Assembly: GCF_013911645.1 (NCBI RefSeq)
Contig: NZ_JACESV010000001.1
Span: 806,001 to 870,000, forward strand
Reading direction: 5' to 3'
Source: Allomuricauda sp.
GTDB taxonomy: Bacteria > Bacteroidota > Bacteroidia > Flavobacteriales > Flavobacteriaceae
DNA: 64,000 nucleotides
Below are positions 30,178 through 39,790 of the stretch, piece after piece (the first letter of the stretch is position 1; every line of letters starts with the position of its first letter). Under the pieces are notes generated by a model. It saw nothing but the letters and a program-made list of their open reading frames with translations. It made no database searches and had not been told where the DNA came from. A program made the position numbers and the translations under genes.

Positions 30178-30597
30178 ATGAAAACTGTTACACTAGCTTT
30201 AAGCTTCCTCTTTGTAAGCATCATTGCCATGGCGCAAGAAAAAACCAACGTAGCTATTACCGTTACCATTGACAATGTAACCAGTGATGAAGGAAAAGTA
30301 CTTGCCAGCCTGCACACCACCGAAACTTTTATGAAAGGCCCAGGCATACAAAACTTGGAAAGTACCATTGAAAACGGAAAAGTAATCCTGAAGTTCAACA
30401 AGGTAGCACCAGGCACCTATGCCATAATGGCCCTGCACGATGCCAACGAAAACAACCGAATGGATTACCAGTCCAACGGAATGCCAAAGGAAAGCTACGG
30501 GATGTCCGGCAACGAAATGACCATGGGCCCACCGGATTTTAAAAGTGCCCAGTTTACCGTTGGCGATGAGGATTTGGAAATGAACATCCGGTTTTAA
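30178..30597 (+). CDS. DUF2141 domain-containing protein
   Basis: KVLASLHTTETFMK ... APGTYAIMALHDANENNRMDYQSNGMPKESYGMSGN. Confidence 0.9.
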   Translation: MKTVTLALSFLFVSIIAMAQEKTNVAITVTIDNVTSDEGKVLASLHTTETFMKGPGIQNLESTIENGKVILKFNKVAPGTYAIMALHDANENNRMDYQSNGMPKESYGMSGNEMTMGPPDFKSAQFTVGDEDLEMNIRF

Positions 30598-30622
30598 TCA
30601 AAAAACAACAGTCAATTATTAG

Positions 30623-30780
30623 AAGAGCCCGTCTAAAAAGCTTGTAGCCTGTCAGTTCGAGCGCAGTAGAGAACCTAAATAACGTTGATAATCAATGGGT
30701 TTCGACTTTAGTTTATCCTGAGAAGTCGAAGGGCTCAACCTGACAAAGTCAAAATTTTGTTGCTTTTTAGACGGACTCTT
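30623..30780. repeat. MITE-like palindromic element with 19-bp terminal inverted repeats
   Basis: aagagcccgtctaaaaagc ... gctttttagacggactctt (18/19 complementary). Confidence 0.7.
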
Positions 30781-30874
30781 AGCTTTAATACAATCTGCGC
30801 CTTTTAGGATTCTTTCTTTTCTATAGACTAACCTAATGGTTTTTTATACTTTTATGCCCTAAACCTATAATTGA

Positions 30875-31816
30875 ATGACCATTACCCAGCTTCAATATGT
30901 GCTGGCTGTTGCCGAGCACAAGAACTTTACCCTTGCCGCAGAAAAGAGTTTTGTTACCCAACCCACCTTGAGCATGCAGGTACAAAAGTTGGAGGACGAA
31001 CTCGATGTCCTCATTTTTGACAGGGGCAAAAAACCCATCACCATTACCGAAGTAGGGGAAAAAATTGTGGCCCAGGCAAAGAACATTGTGGCCGAAGCAG
31101 AACGAATCAAGGATATTGTTGATCAAGATAAAGGGTATGTTGGGGGAGATTACACCTTGGGGATAATACCAACTGTAATGCCCACACTGCTCCCCATGTT
31201 CCTAAATGCTTTTATAAAAAAATATCCCAAGGTTAACCTCATCATCAAGGAACAATCCACCCAAACTATGATCAAAAATATTATGGATGGGCATTTGGAT
31301 GCTGGAATAGCCGCAACACCGCTAGAAATTGAGTTTATCAAAGAACGCCCATTATATTATGAACCTTTTGTAGGTTACGTCCCAAAAAATCATAGGCTGG
31401 CATCAGAAAATGAAATATCTACGGATGATCTGGATGTAAACGATATTCTTTTGTTGCAGGATGGCCATTGCTTTCGAGAAGGGGTAATCAACCTTTGCAA
31501 AGCCTCCAAAAACCGACATGGTGACCATTTTAAAATTGAGAGTGGAAGTTTTGAGACCTTGGTCAGTTTAGCGGATGAAGGCATGGGAATGACCCTATTG
31601 CCCTACTTGAATACCCTACACTTGGAAGAGGACAAGAGAACTAACCTAAAATCCTTCCAAAAACCTACTCCGGCACGTGAAATAAGTTTGATTTACCATA
31701 AAAGCGAACTGAAAATACAAATTACGGATGCTCTCAGAGAGGTAATCTCCAGTATTGTTCGTGGAGCAATTGCTTTTCAGGATGTGAAAATAATAAGCCC
31801 CTTGGCCAAAAATTAA
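30875..31816 (+). CDS. oxyR: LysR family regulator, OxyR-like
   Basis: LysR HTH; LQDGHCFREGVINLC keeps the two OxyR redox cysteines 9 residues apart. Confidence 0.87.
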   Translation: MTITQLQYVLAVAEHKNFTLAAEKSFVTQPTLSMQVQKLEDELDVLIFDRGKKPITITEVGEKIVAQAKNIVAEAERIKDIVDQDKGYVGGDYTLGIIPTVMPTLLPMFLNAFIKKYPKVNLIIKEQSTQTMIKNIMDGHLDAGIAATPLEIEFIKERPLYYEPFVGYVPKNHRLASENEISTDDLDVNDILLLQDGHCFREGVINLCKASKNRHGDHFKIESGSFETLVSLADEGMGMTLLPYLNTLHLEEDKRTNLKSFQKPTPAREISLIYHKSELKIQITDALREVISSIVRGAIAFQDVKIISPLAKN

Positions 31817-31817
31817 A

Positions 31818-31839
31818 AGAGCCGCTTTTTAGCGGCTCT
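31818..31839. terminator. Bidirectional intrinsic terminator
   Basis: agagccgctttttagcggctct. Confidence 0.8.
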
Positions 31840-31849
31840 TAGTTAGTGT

Positions 31850-32047
31850 TTATACTTTTAATAATACTAATGTTGATTGTAACTCTGGCTTGTCCACAAG
31901 ATAAAATTGCAACCAGATTCTAAGCTCTTCCACTTCACTTGGCAATAATCTAGAAATAGCTTTCTGAAGTTCCCTAGCAAAGAGTTTAACATCAAAACTC
32001 ACCTTTTGAAGGATTGTTTTGGTGTAATCTAACATAGCTCTAGGCAT
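31850..32047 (-). CDS. Small conserved-looking helical protein
   Basis: 65 aa ORF filling a clean intergenic gap; MPRAMLDYTKTILQKVSFDVKLFARELQKAI. Confidence 0.5.
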   Translation of the reverse strand: MPRAMLDYTKTILQKVSFDVKLFARELQKAISRLLPSEVEELRIWLQFYLVDKPELQSTLVLLKV

Positions 32048-32168
32048 AATAATTTGATTAAATTGAATGTAAAAGGTTGTGTTCTAAATTAGTGAAAAAC
32101 ACGTTTAAAAAACCTAAGTTTCAGTTAAAAAATGAATATCTTGTTGTTAAAATTGACCAAGGGCGTAT

Positions 32169-33452
32169 ATGAACCAACCACAAACAAAAACATCTAACCC
32201 ACTGTTTTTCAAGGTTTTTATTATCATTTTTTTGTTGACAGGATGTAGTCCCATCAAAAAAACACTGAACTCGAATATTGAGAGCGACAACCTGAAAAAT
32301 TCTTTCCATGGCCTTGTAATTATTGATGCCAATACTAAAAAAGAGATCTATGATCACAATGGCGACAAATACTTTACCCCTGCCAGCAACACAAAGATTG
32401 TAACTTTATATACAGGTCTAAAGTTACTTCCCAAATACATTCCCACCCTAAAATATAAAGTGACCCAAGACACGATATTTATTGAAGGTACCGGTGACCC
32501 ATCATGGCTGCACCCCTATTTTAAGGACAGCACAGCAATAGCTTGGTTAAAAAATCAGGAAACCATTGCCCTTTACACCAAAAATCACAGCGAACCCCGT
32601 TATGGGCCCGGTTGGGCCTGGGAAGATTACGACACTTATTTTTCGCCCGAAAAATCCACTTTGCCCCTTTATGGCAACGTAGCTACCATTTCCAACAACA
32701 ATGGATTGGAAGTTTCTCCAAAAACATTCTTCCATAAAACCATAATCAAGGACACCACTTTTAAAAGAAAAGAATTCCACAACAAGTTTTATATCTCTTC
32801 TACGGAACAGGACACTTTGGAAATTCCTTTTATGGCCAGTGAAAATTTGACCAAAGAATTACTTGAGACAGCCCTTGGGAAAAAAATTGCTTTGACCCCA
32901 CATTTTCCATCTGGAGAGAAGCAAACCTTGTATGGAATAGAAACCGACTCTATTTTTAAGCGTATGCTTTTTAAGAGCGATAACTTTTTGGCAGAACAAT
33001 TATTAATAGCGGCCTCGGCAACACTATCCGATACCTTGAGCACCGAAAAAGCCATAGATTTTATGTTGAACAATCATTTAAAGGACTTGGAACATCAACC
33101 GCGCTGGGTAGATGGGTCCGGACTTTCCCGTTATAATTTGTTTACGCCCCGTTCCTTTGTTCAAATTCTTCAAAAACTATATGAAGAAGTACAGGAAGAA
33201 CGTCTTTTTGGGATATTTCCGATGTGGGGACCCAACAATACGGTCCAAGAATGGGAAGACCACACAACGGAGCCGTTCCTATTTGCCAAATCGGGCTCCG
33301 TGGGCAACAACTATAATTTGAGCGGCTACGTGAAGACCAAATCGGGCAAATTGCTCATCTTTAGTTTTATGAACAATCATTTTCGGGTGCCATCATCAGA
33401 AATAAGGGAAACCATGTATACTACCTTAAAGAATCTCTACGAAAACTACTGA
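32169..33452 (+). CDS. dacB: D-alanyl-D-alanine carboxypeptidase/endopeptidase (PBP4-like)
   Basis: SxxK motif TPASNTKIVTLYTGL; KSDNFLAEQLL; WVDGSGLSRYNLFTP; AKSGSVGN. Confidence 0.88.
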   Translation: MNQPQTKTSNPLFFKVFIIIFLLTGCSPIKKTLNSNIESDNLKNSFHGLVIIDANTKKEIYDHNGDKYFTPASNTKIVTLYTGLKLLPKYIPTLKYKVTQDTIFIEGTGDPSWLHPYFKDSTAIAWLKNQETIALYTKNHSEPRYGPGWAWEDYDTYFSPEKSTLPLYGNVATISNNNGLEVSPKTFFHKTIIKDTTFKRKEFHNKFYISSTEQDTLEIPFMASENLTKELLETALGKKIALTPHFPSGEKQTLYGIETDSIFKRMLFKSDNFLAEQLLIAASATLSDTLSTEKAIDFMLNNHLKDLEHQPRWVDGSGLSRYNLFTPRSFVQILQKLYEEVQEERLFGIFPMWGPNNTVQEWEDHTTEPFLFAKSGSVGNNYNLSGYVKTKSGKLLIFSFMNNHFRVPSSEIRETMYTTLKNLYENY

Positions 33453-34033
33453 TGCATAATTCCCTGCACTTGGGCGTATTGCAATAGCATTATAGTCTTG
33501 GCATCTTTTATTTCACCGTTTTGCATCATGGCAATCGCTTTTTTAAAATCCAGCTCCAACACCTCAATGTTTTCGGTTTCATCCGCTGCGCCACCGCCCT
33601 CACTTACTTTCATGGCATCTTTATACTCACCAACAAAAAAATGAAGAATCTCAGTAACCGAACCGGGTGACATGTAGGCTTCAAAAACCTTTTCCACCTT
33701 ATCAATTTTATAACCCGTCTCCTCCTCTACTTCCATTTTTATCGTTTCCTCAGCATTTCCCTTCTCCAAAAGTCCCGCACATACCTCGATCATCATCCCA
33801 TCATCATTACCGTTCACATAGGTGGGCATACGAAACTGTTTGGTAAGCACAACCTTTCTTTTTTCAACATTATAAAGAAGTATCGCAGCACCATTGCCAC
33901 GGTCATATGCTTCGCGGATTTGCTTTTCCCAAACACCATCGTCCCGTAAATATTCAAAAGTGATTTTTTCTAGGGAATACCAGTTGTCTGATAGCAGTTC
34001 CCGTTGTATGTTTCTGATTCTGTTGCTAGCCAA
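33446..34033 (-). CDS. nudK: NUDIX hydrolase, GDP-mannose pyrophosphatase NudK-like
   Basis: Nudix box CAGLLEKGNAEETIKMEVEEETGY; KQFRMPTYVNGN. Confidence 0.85.
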   Translation of the reverse strand: MASNRIRNIQRELLSDNWYSLEKITFEYLRDDGVWEKQIREAYDRGNGAAILLYNVEKRKVVLTKQFRMPTYVNGNDDGMMIEVCAGLLEKGNAEETIKMEVEEETGYKIDKVEKVFEAYMSPGSVTEILHFFVGEYKDAMKVSEGGGAADETENIEVLELDFKKAIAMMQNGEIKDAKTIMLLQYAQVQGIMHQ

Positions 34034-34163
34034 AATGAATAAGTTTTGGTTAAATATACAAGCTTATCCACTTATCACTCTGAATTACTGCAATCACTTT
34101 TGACATCAATATTATTATGTCGATATTTATGTTTTTTGATGAAAACCGACCAAACCCAATATT

Positions 34164-35720
34164 ATGCGTAACTCCTTACTCCTTCTGTTACTTTTTGCCA
34201 TTCTGATAAGTTGTGATACCAAAACAGAAAAAAAACTGCCTCGAATAGCCATTGCAGGACTGGGGATTGAATCCAGTACGTTTTCGCCCGCCCTTACGCA
34301 TGAAGAAGCATTCCATCCCAAAATTGGAGATTCCATATTTAACCGCTACTCTTTTATGGATACAGATTCTTCCTTGAGAAAACGAGCCGAATGGGTTCCC
34401 ACTTTAGTGGGAAAATCATTGCCCGGGGGAACCGTAACTCGAGAAGCTTACGAATCCTTGGTGGGCAAAACATTAAAAATGTTGGAAGAAAATAAGCCTT
34501 ACGATGGGCTTTTCTTTGACATTCATGGAGCCATGAGCGTTGTTGGACTAGATGACCCAGAAGGAGACCTCATCAAACGTATTCGAGAAGTTGTGGGAAC
34601 CGACGTATTGATTTCGACCTCCATGGATCTCCATGGCAATGTTTCCAAACGATTGGCACAACATTCCGATTTGATTACTTGTTACAGAATGGCTCCACAC
34701 GAAGATGCCACCGAATCGCGCAAAAGAGCCGTGAAAAACTTGGTGTCACGATTAGAAAACGGAAAAGGCAAACCCAAATACAAAGCTTGGGTTCCCATAC
34801 CGATTTTATTACCCGGCGAAAAAACAAGCACACGAGTAGAACCCGGAAAAAGTCTTTACGCCAAAGTGCCCGAAGTGGAGCAAAAAGAAGGCGTAATCGA
34901 TGCCGCTATCTGGATTGGCTACGCTTGGGCCGATGAACCCCGAAACCATGCCGTGGTCATGGTTACAGGAGATAATAAAGACCAAGTAACCGAAGGAGTT
35001 GAAAAATTGGCTAATAGTTTTTGGGATGTCCGCGAAGAATTTGAGTTCGTAGCCCCCACAAAATCCTACGAAGAAGCATTGGAACTTGCTTTGGCGAGTG
35101 ACAAAAAACCATTTATGTTGAGTGATATGGGCGACAACCCCACCGCTGGTGGCGCAGGTGATGTTACTTGGACATTGACGGAGCTTTTAAAAAGGGAGGA
35201 GTTTCATACAGTAGGTGGCAAATCCTTGATTTACGCCTCTATTCCCGGGCCTAAATTGGTGGAACAAGCTATGCAAGTTGGCGTTGGCGGAGAAGTCAGT
35301 GCTCCTGTTGGTGCCGATATTGACGATAGATATGCCCCACCCCTTATGCTAACGGGAGAAGTTACTGCCATAAAACATGGCGATGTTCATGCAGAAACCG
35401 AGGTTGTGGTACGAGTGGACAATGCCCATGTTATTGTGACCAAAAAGAGGAAACCCTACCACAGAAAATCTGACTTTACCAATTTGGGACTTGTTCCCAG
35501 TGAAACGGATATTATAGTAGTTAAAATTGGGTATTTGGTTCCAGAACTTTATAATATGCGAGGGGATTGGGTCATGGCCTTGACCCCAGGTGGCGTGGAC
35601 CAAGATTTGGAACGTTTGGGCCATAAAAGAATTATTAGACCCATGTTCCCATACGACCCCGACATGGAGCGCCCCGACCTTTCTGCCCGATTGATCAAGG
35701 CTTCGGATGAACTGGACTAA
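34164..35720 (+). CDS. M81 family metallopeptidase (MlrC-like) lipoprotein
   Basis: RIAIAGLGIESSTFSPALTHEEAF; GLFFDIHGAM; TSMDLHGNVS; DMGDNPTAGGAGD; lipobox LLFAILISCDT. Confidence 0.88.
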   Translation: MRNSLLLLLLFAILISCDTKTEKKLPRIAIAGLGIESSTFSPALTHEEAFHPKIGDSIFNRYSFMDTDSSLRKRAEWVPTLVGKSLPGGTVTREAYESLVGKTLKMLEENKPYDGLFFDIHGAMSVVGLDDPEGDLIKRIREVVGTDVLISTSMDLHGNVSKRLAQHSDLITCYRMAPHEDATESRKRAVKNLVSRLENGKGKPKYKAWVPIPILLPGEKTSTRVEPGKSLYAKVPEVEQKEGVIDAAIWIGYAWADEPRNHAVVMVTGDNKDQVTEGVEKLANSFWDVREEFEFVAPTKSYEEALELALASDKKPFMLSDMGDNPTAGGAGDVTWTLTELLKREEFHTVGGKSLIYASIPGPKLVEQAMQVGVGGEVSAPVGADIDDRYAPPLMLTGEVTAIKHGDVHAETEVVVRVDNAHVIVTKKRKPYHRKSDFTNLGLVPSETDIIVVKIGYLVPELYNMRGDWVMALTPGGVDQDLERLGHKRIIRPMFPYDPDMERPDLSARLIKASDELD

Positions 35721-36370
35721 ACAGTTACGGCTTGATTTAAATATTGCCGAAAGGGAAGCATTTCCTTGTAAACGGCAACGATTTTTTCTTTGAAATCAGG
35801 ATTCAGCACGTCTGCTTTTGTCAGTTTGTACTCCACCGCGAAGGTTTTGTTGCGCAACAATTCAATATGCGGATGGTCGTTGGAAAACCCTTTGGGGGAT
35901 GACACCAATTTCTCGTCCTCATATAAGCCGCCAAACATTTTTTTGAAGGATGGTTTGTCCAGAATCTGCTGCAATTCCTCACCATTATAATCAATGGCAT
36001 CTCGGATACTGCGAAGCGTTTTGGAGTCAGGTCGCCATCGACCGCCTGCCAACAAGCAATGTTTTAGTCCAATTTCAATATAAAAATCGGCGGAATTGGG
36101 CGCTTTGTCCAACCCTGCACCCAAATGGTCTTTGTAGATAGGTTTATTCGGATGGAACATTAAATTATTATTGATTCTGTTGATGCCCTTTTTGCCTGGA
36201 GTTGGGTAATAATCGTCATGGAGTTGTACCATGGTCAAATCCAAATCATCCAACCAAGCGATAAAATCGTTGCGAAGGGATTTGTACCATTTGCGGTTCG
36301 CATCCATCCATTCTTTGTTATTGTTCTTTTGAAGTTCTTCTAGAAAATGGAACAGGTCGTTGAAATTCAT
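35717..36370 (-). CDS. DUF2461 (TIGR02453) family protein
   Basis: LHFLEELQKNNNKEWMDANRKWYKSLRNDF; NRDIRF-like region NRINNNLMFHPNKPIYKDHLGAG. Confidence 0.88.
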   Translation of the reverse strand: MNFNDLFHFLEELQKNNNKEWMDANRKWYKSLRNDFIAWLDDLDLTMVQLHDDYYPTPGKKGINRINNNLMFHPNKPIYKDHLGAGLDKAPNSADFYIEIGLKHCLLAGGRWRPDSKTLRSIRDAIDYNGEELQQILDKPSFKKMFGGLYEDEKLVSSPKGFSNDHPHIELLRNKTFAVEYKLTKADVLNPDFKEKIVAVYKEMLPFRQYLNQAVTV

Positions 36371-36440
36371 GGATTGTTCGGTGTTGGATGTTTGATGCTC
36401 GGTGTTTGGTGTTCGGTGTTCGGTGTTCGGTGTTTGATGT
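36371..36440. repeat. Left heptanucleotide array of the four-helix-bundle cassette
   Basis: 10 in-phase heptads: GGATTGT TCGGTGT TGGATGT TTGATGC TCGGTGT TTGGTGT TCGGTGT TCGGTGT TCGGTGT TTGATGT. Confidence 0.9.
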
Positions 36441-36463
36441 TAAGGGTCTTTAATGATGTGAAG

Positions 36464-36826
36464 CTATATCTTGTTTCGAAAAGCTATAATCATGTTCATT
36501 AACTTGAAACAACAATCATATAATTTTTCAAATTCCTTATCGGAAATATACGCTCTATTACTAGCCTTATACAAACAAGTCACCACTTCTGCCAGTGAAC
36601 GTACAGAATAACCCAGAAACTTTCTCAACTCAGGCTTTGACTGAACAATGGAACCTTCAGAAATATTAAGGGCCACCGAATCTGCTGCTCGACAGATTTG
36701 GGATGATAAGTTATATGTTTCTTTTTTGGGAAAATCATTGGTAATCAAGTTTATTTGTTCTCCCAAATTCATGGCATCCTGCCATATATGTAGTCTTTCA
36801 AATTTAAACTTTGTTTTTCCAACCAT
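36464..36826 (-). CDS. Four helix bundle protein (23S rRNA IVS-protein family, PF05635-like)
   Basis: MVGKTKFKFERLHIWQDAMNLGEQINLITNDFPKKETYNLSSQICRAADSVALNISEGS; family signature LxxW..A..L and SxSxxxNIxEG-like; start trimmed from 36871. Confidence 0.9.
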   Translation of the reverse strand: MVGKTKFKFERLHIWQDAMNLGEQINLITNDFPKKETYNLSSQICRAADSVALNISEGSIVQSKPELRKFLGYSVRSLAEVVTCLYKASNRAYISDKEFEKLYDCCFKLMNMIIAFRNKI

Positions 36827-36843
36827 ATAACAATTGACATTCT

Positions 36844-36878
36844 GCATCAAGCACCTAACATCCGGCTTCAAGCAACTT
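36844..36878. repeat. Degenerate heptad array just upstream of the four-helix gene
   Basis: GCATCAA GCACCTA ACATCCG GCTTCAA GCAACTT. Confidence 0.65.
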
Positions 36879-36918
36879 AAAATCTATTATCAATACTTAC
36901 TTTTATTCTTTTGGAATT

Positions 36919-36981
36919 GAGCTTCCAAGCTCAGACTTCTGACTTCTGACTTCGGACATCCAACACCCAACACCCGACATC
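36919..36981. repeat. Right heptanucleotide array of the four-helix-bundle cassette
   Basis: GAGCTTC CAAGCTC AGACTTC TGACTTC TGACTTC GGACATC CAACACC CAACACC CGACATC; last base is the first base of the next gene's stop complement cta. Confidence 0.88.
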
Positions 36982-37781
36982 TAAAACCTATTATCCCCAT
37001 CCAACAAATCGCCGATACCGCCCAAAATGCTACCTTCTCCCTTGTCTTTTCCGCCACCTCTCGGTGCAGCGGCCCAAACTCGGCTGGCCAACCTACTGAA
37101 CGGCAAGGATTGAATATAAACGGTTCCCGGACCACGTAGCGTAGCAAAGAAAAGTCCTTCCCCGCCAAAAACAGTATTTTTAATGCCGCCCACAAACTCA
37201 ATATCATAATCCACAGTTTGGGAAAAACCAACAATACAGCCTGTATCCACTTTTAAGGTCTCTCCAGGTGCCAATGTTTTTTTCGCCATGGTTCCACCAG
37301 CGTGCACAAAGGCCATTCCGTCACCTTCCAGCTTTTGCATAATAAAGCCTTCGCCTCCAAAAAACCCACGGCCCAAGCGTTTGGAGAACTCAATGCCCAC
37401 GGAAACACCTTTAGCGGCACAAAGGAATGCATCCTTTTGGCAAATAAACTTGCCGCCTTTTTCGGAGAGATCTATGGGGACAATTTTACCTGGATAAGGC
37501 GAAGCAAAGCTCACAAGTTTTTTACCTTGACCAATGTTCAAGAAAGCGGTCATAAAAAGGCTCTCGCCCGTGAGCATTCGTTTACCTGCGGAGAACAATT
37601 TGCCCAATACCCCAGTATCTTGGTTGGAACCGTCCCCGAAGATGGTATCCATTTTAATATCGGTATCCATCATCATGAAACTGCCGGCTTCGGCAACAAC
37701 GGCTTCTTGTGGGTCCAGTTCTATTTCCACATATTGCATTTCTTCGCCGTAAATGTGGTAGTCTATTTCGTGTGCGTTCAT
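36981..37781 (-). CDS. TIGR00266 / AIM24 family protein
   Basis: [63 protein letters not shown]. Confidence 0.9.
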   Translation of the reverse strand: MNAHEIDYHIYGEEMQYVEIELDPQEAVVAEAGSFMMMDTDIKMDTIFGDGSNQDTGVLGKLFSAGKRMLTGESLFMTAFLNIGQGKKLVSFASPYPGKIVPIDLSEKGGKFICQKDAFLCAAKGVSVGIEFSKRLGRGFFGGEGFIMQKLEGDGMAFVHAGGTMAKKTLAPGETLKVDTGCIVGFSQTVDYDIEFVGGIKNTVFGGEGLFFATLRGPGTVYIQSLPFSRLASRVWAAAPRGGGKDKGEGSILGGIGDLLDGDNRF

Positions 37782-37854
37782 TATGTATTGATGTTTTTTG
37801 ATTTCTATTTATATGTTGATGGATAGGTGGATTTGTTACAGTTCTTTTCAACCT

Positions 37855-38625
37855 TTATTCCTTGACTAACAATCTAAGCTTTTTGATAGTTAGAATAATA
37901 CCATAAGCACTTGCAATATATATGATAACGCCTAAAATCATTGGAGAATCTGATACTCCATAAAATTCCAGTTTGGTAATACTGGCTGAAATGTTATGAA
38001 TGATATGAACCAAAATAATCAACCATAGTGATTTGGTTAGATAATAAATATAGTTATATACAAGGCCTATCAAAAAATAAGCGAATAAGCCTTCCATACT
38101 TAAATGCATCATTGAAAAAAGCAATGCGGTAGCCACCATGCTAAAGTAGAAGCCATACCTTTTCAATAATGAATTGAAAATAAGATATCTAAATAATATT
38201 TCCTCCAAAACTGGGGCTACCAAAATTGATAGGATAGTTGAAACTGTTATATAAGCTCCTTTTTGAAATGGTATTTCCCAAGCTAAAAACCGAAACTCCC
38301 CATTTACTAAGTTTCTCCAAAATGGAACATCAACTAGAGTTTGAAAAATAAATAAGAAAACGGATAAGAAGATACATTGTATAACTATACTGTATCGTAT
38401 TTTATCGTTATTAATAAACCACTTTATTTTTAAAAGTTTAAAGGAAAGTAATATTCCAGCAAGATATATTATTGGAAAAGAGGAAACTAATACTATGCCT
38501 TCCGCTTCATAGGAGAAAAAGTTTAAAGAATTCAAAACATACCAAAGCATTGCTGATATGAAATTCATTAAAACCAATAAAGCTATAAAGTAGAAAAGAA
38601 CGAGATGTCTTCTTATGAAGTGCAC
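37855..38625 (-). CDS. CPBP family intramembrane metalloprotease
   Basis: APVLEEILFRYLIFNSLLKRYG and SMMHLSMEG in a multi-TM protein. Confidence 0.85.
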   Translation of the reverse strand: MHFIRRHLVLFYFIALLVLMNFISAMLWYVLNSLNFFSYEAEGIVLVSSFPIIYLAGILLSFKLLKIKWFINNDKIRYSIVIQCIFLSVFLFIFQTLVDVPFWRNLVNGEFRFLAWEIPFQKGAYITVSTILSILVAPVLEEILFRYLIFNSLLKRYGFYFSMVATALLFSMMHLSMEGLFAYFLIGLVYNYIYYLTKSLWLIILVHIIHNISASITKLEFYGVSDSPMILGVIIYIASAYGIILTIKKLRLLVKE

Positions 38626-38643
38626 TGTAAAAGTCTTATAACA

Positions 38644-39099
38644 TTATTCTTTCACCTTCACCGTCCACTCAAAATGAAAGGTGGATACCTCTACCCCATC
38701 TTGGTTCACCCCAACCGATTTCATCCAGCAGGTCTCTCCTTCCCCATTCTCAACAGTTTTTTGAATGGCATCAGCGATTAATCCGCCATCCTCGCAAGTA
38801 AATGTGATTTTCCCCGTAGCTTTTTTTGTAAAGGTGGCCTTGTTGTTGGCCACGAGCATGGAGATTTTCTTTCCACTCTTTTGGATTTCGTTCATTACCA
38901 ATGCACCCGTACTTAGCTCAGCAGCCATCCCCTGCACGGCCCAAAACATGGATTTAAACGGATTTTGATTCACCCATTTATACTTTACCGAGGTGATTGC
39001 CTTTTTGTCATCAATATACTTAAGCCTTACCCCACACCACCATGCAGAAGGAAGTTTCATAAATGTAAACGTATTGATTTTACTGGGTGTAAGTGCCAT
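38644..39099 (-). CDS. DUF4442 domain protein (hotdog thioesterase-like)
   Basis: NQNPFKSMFWAVQGMAAELSTGALVM. Confidence 0.8.
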   Translation of the reverse strand: MALTPSKINTFTFMKLPSAWWCGVRLKYIDDKKAITSVKYKWVNQNPFKSMFWAVQGMAAELSTGALVMNEIQKSGKKISMLVANNKATFTKKATGKITFTCEDGGLIADAIQKTVENGEGETCWMKSVGVNQDGVEVSTFHFEWTVKVKE

Positions 39100-39268
39100 A
39101 TCCTGTATTTATAATCGCCTAAAAATAGGTAAAAAGATGATATATATTATTGTTAATTTTATGTTAAATTATAGTACTTTGTTTTGCATAGTACCATCTT
39201 TTGGATATATATTTGTATCGTAAGCTAATAGGTTAACCCCTTTACAATCAAAAAACATCAATCAGAAA

Positions 39269-39751
39269 ATGGCAACTACAATCACCAAACACGAACGAAA
39301 TTTATCCGCAATCATCCATGCGTCCATGTTCTCGAAGTACTTTATCCCCTTTGGGAATTTTATACTTCCCCTGATCCTATGGACCGCCAATAAAAAGCAA
39401 CATGAGTTTGTGGATTATAATGGTAAACAAGCACTTAATTTTCAAATTAGCATGTTACTCTATTCCATTGTAGCAGGTTTGATCACTATTCCATTCTTTA
39501 TTGGGTTTTGGCCAGACCTGTTCGATTGGAACTTTTTTGGGTTCCACGACTTGAGCGATTTGAACAATCTGAACTTTCATATAGATAGTGACGATTTTAG
39601 ATTGGGACGACTTATTTGGCCCGTAGGAATATCTGGTTTTTTGCAGGTTGCCTTGGGCATTGTGAACATTGTTTTCACCATTTTGGCCACCATCAGAACC
39701 AATGAAGGGGAATATTTTAAATATCCATTCACCATAAAATTCATCAAATAA
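39269..39751 (+). CDS. DUF4870 domain-containing membrane protein
   Basis: FGNFILPLILWTANKKQHEFVDYNGKQALNFQISMLLY. Confidence 0.88.
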   Translation: MATTITKHERNLSAIIHASMFSKYFIPFGNFILPLILWTANKKQHEFVDYNGKQALNFQISMLLYSIVAGLITIPFFIGFWPDLFDWNFFGFHDLSDLNNLNFHIDSDDFRLGRLIWPVGISGFLQVALGIVNIVFTILATIRTNEGEYFKYPFTIKFIK

Positions 39752-39790
39752 TATATATATAAGGAGCTTAATCACCTCCGCCATAATCAT

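Noticed and set aside
30649-30676. tRNA T-loop (gttcgag)
   Set aside because: No cloverleaf or acceptor stem; it is part of the palindromic repeat family.
36371-36440. CRISPR array
   Set aside because: Units are contiguous 7-mers with no spacers; no cas genes nearby.
36464-36826. Diversity-generating retroelement (Avd-like protein)
   Set aside because: No reverse transcriptase or template/variable repeat pair in the window; only the fold family is shared.
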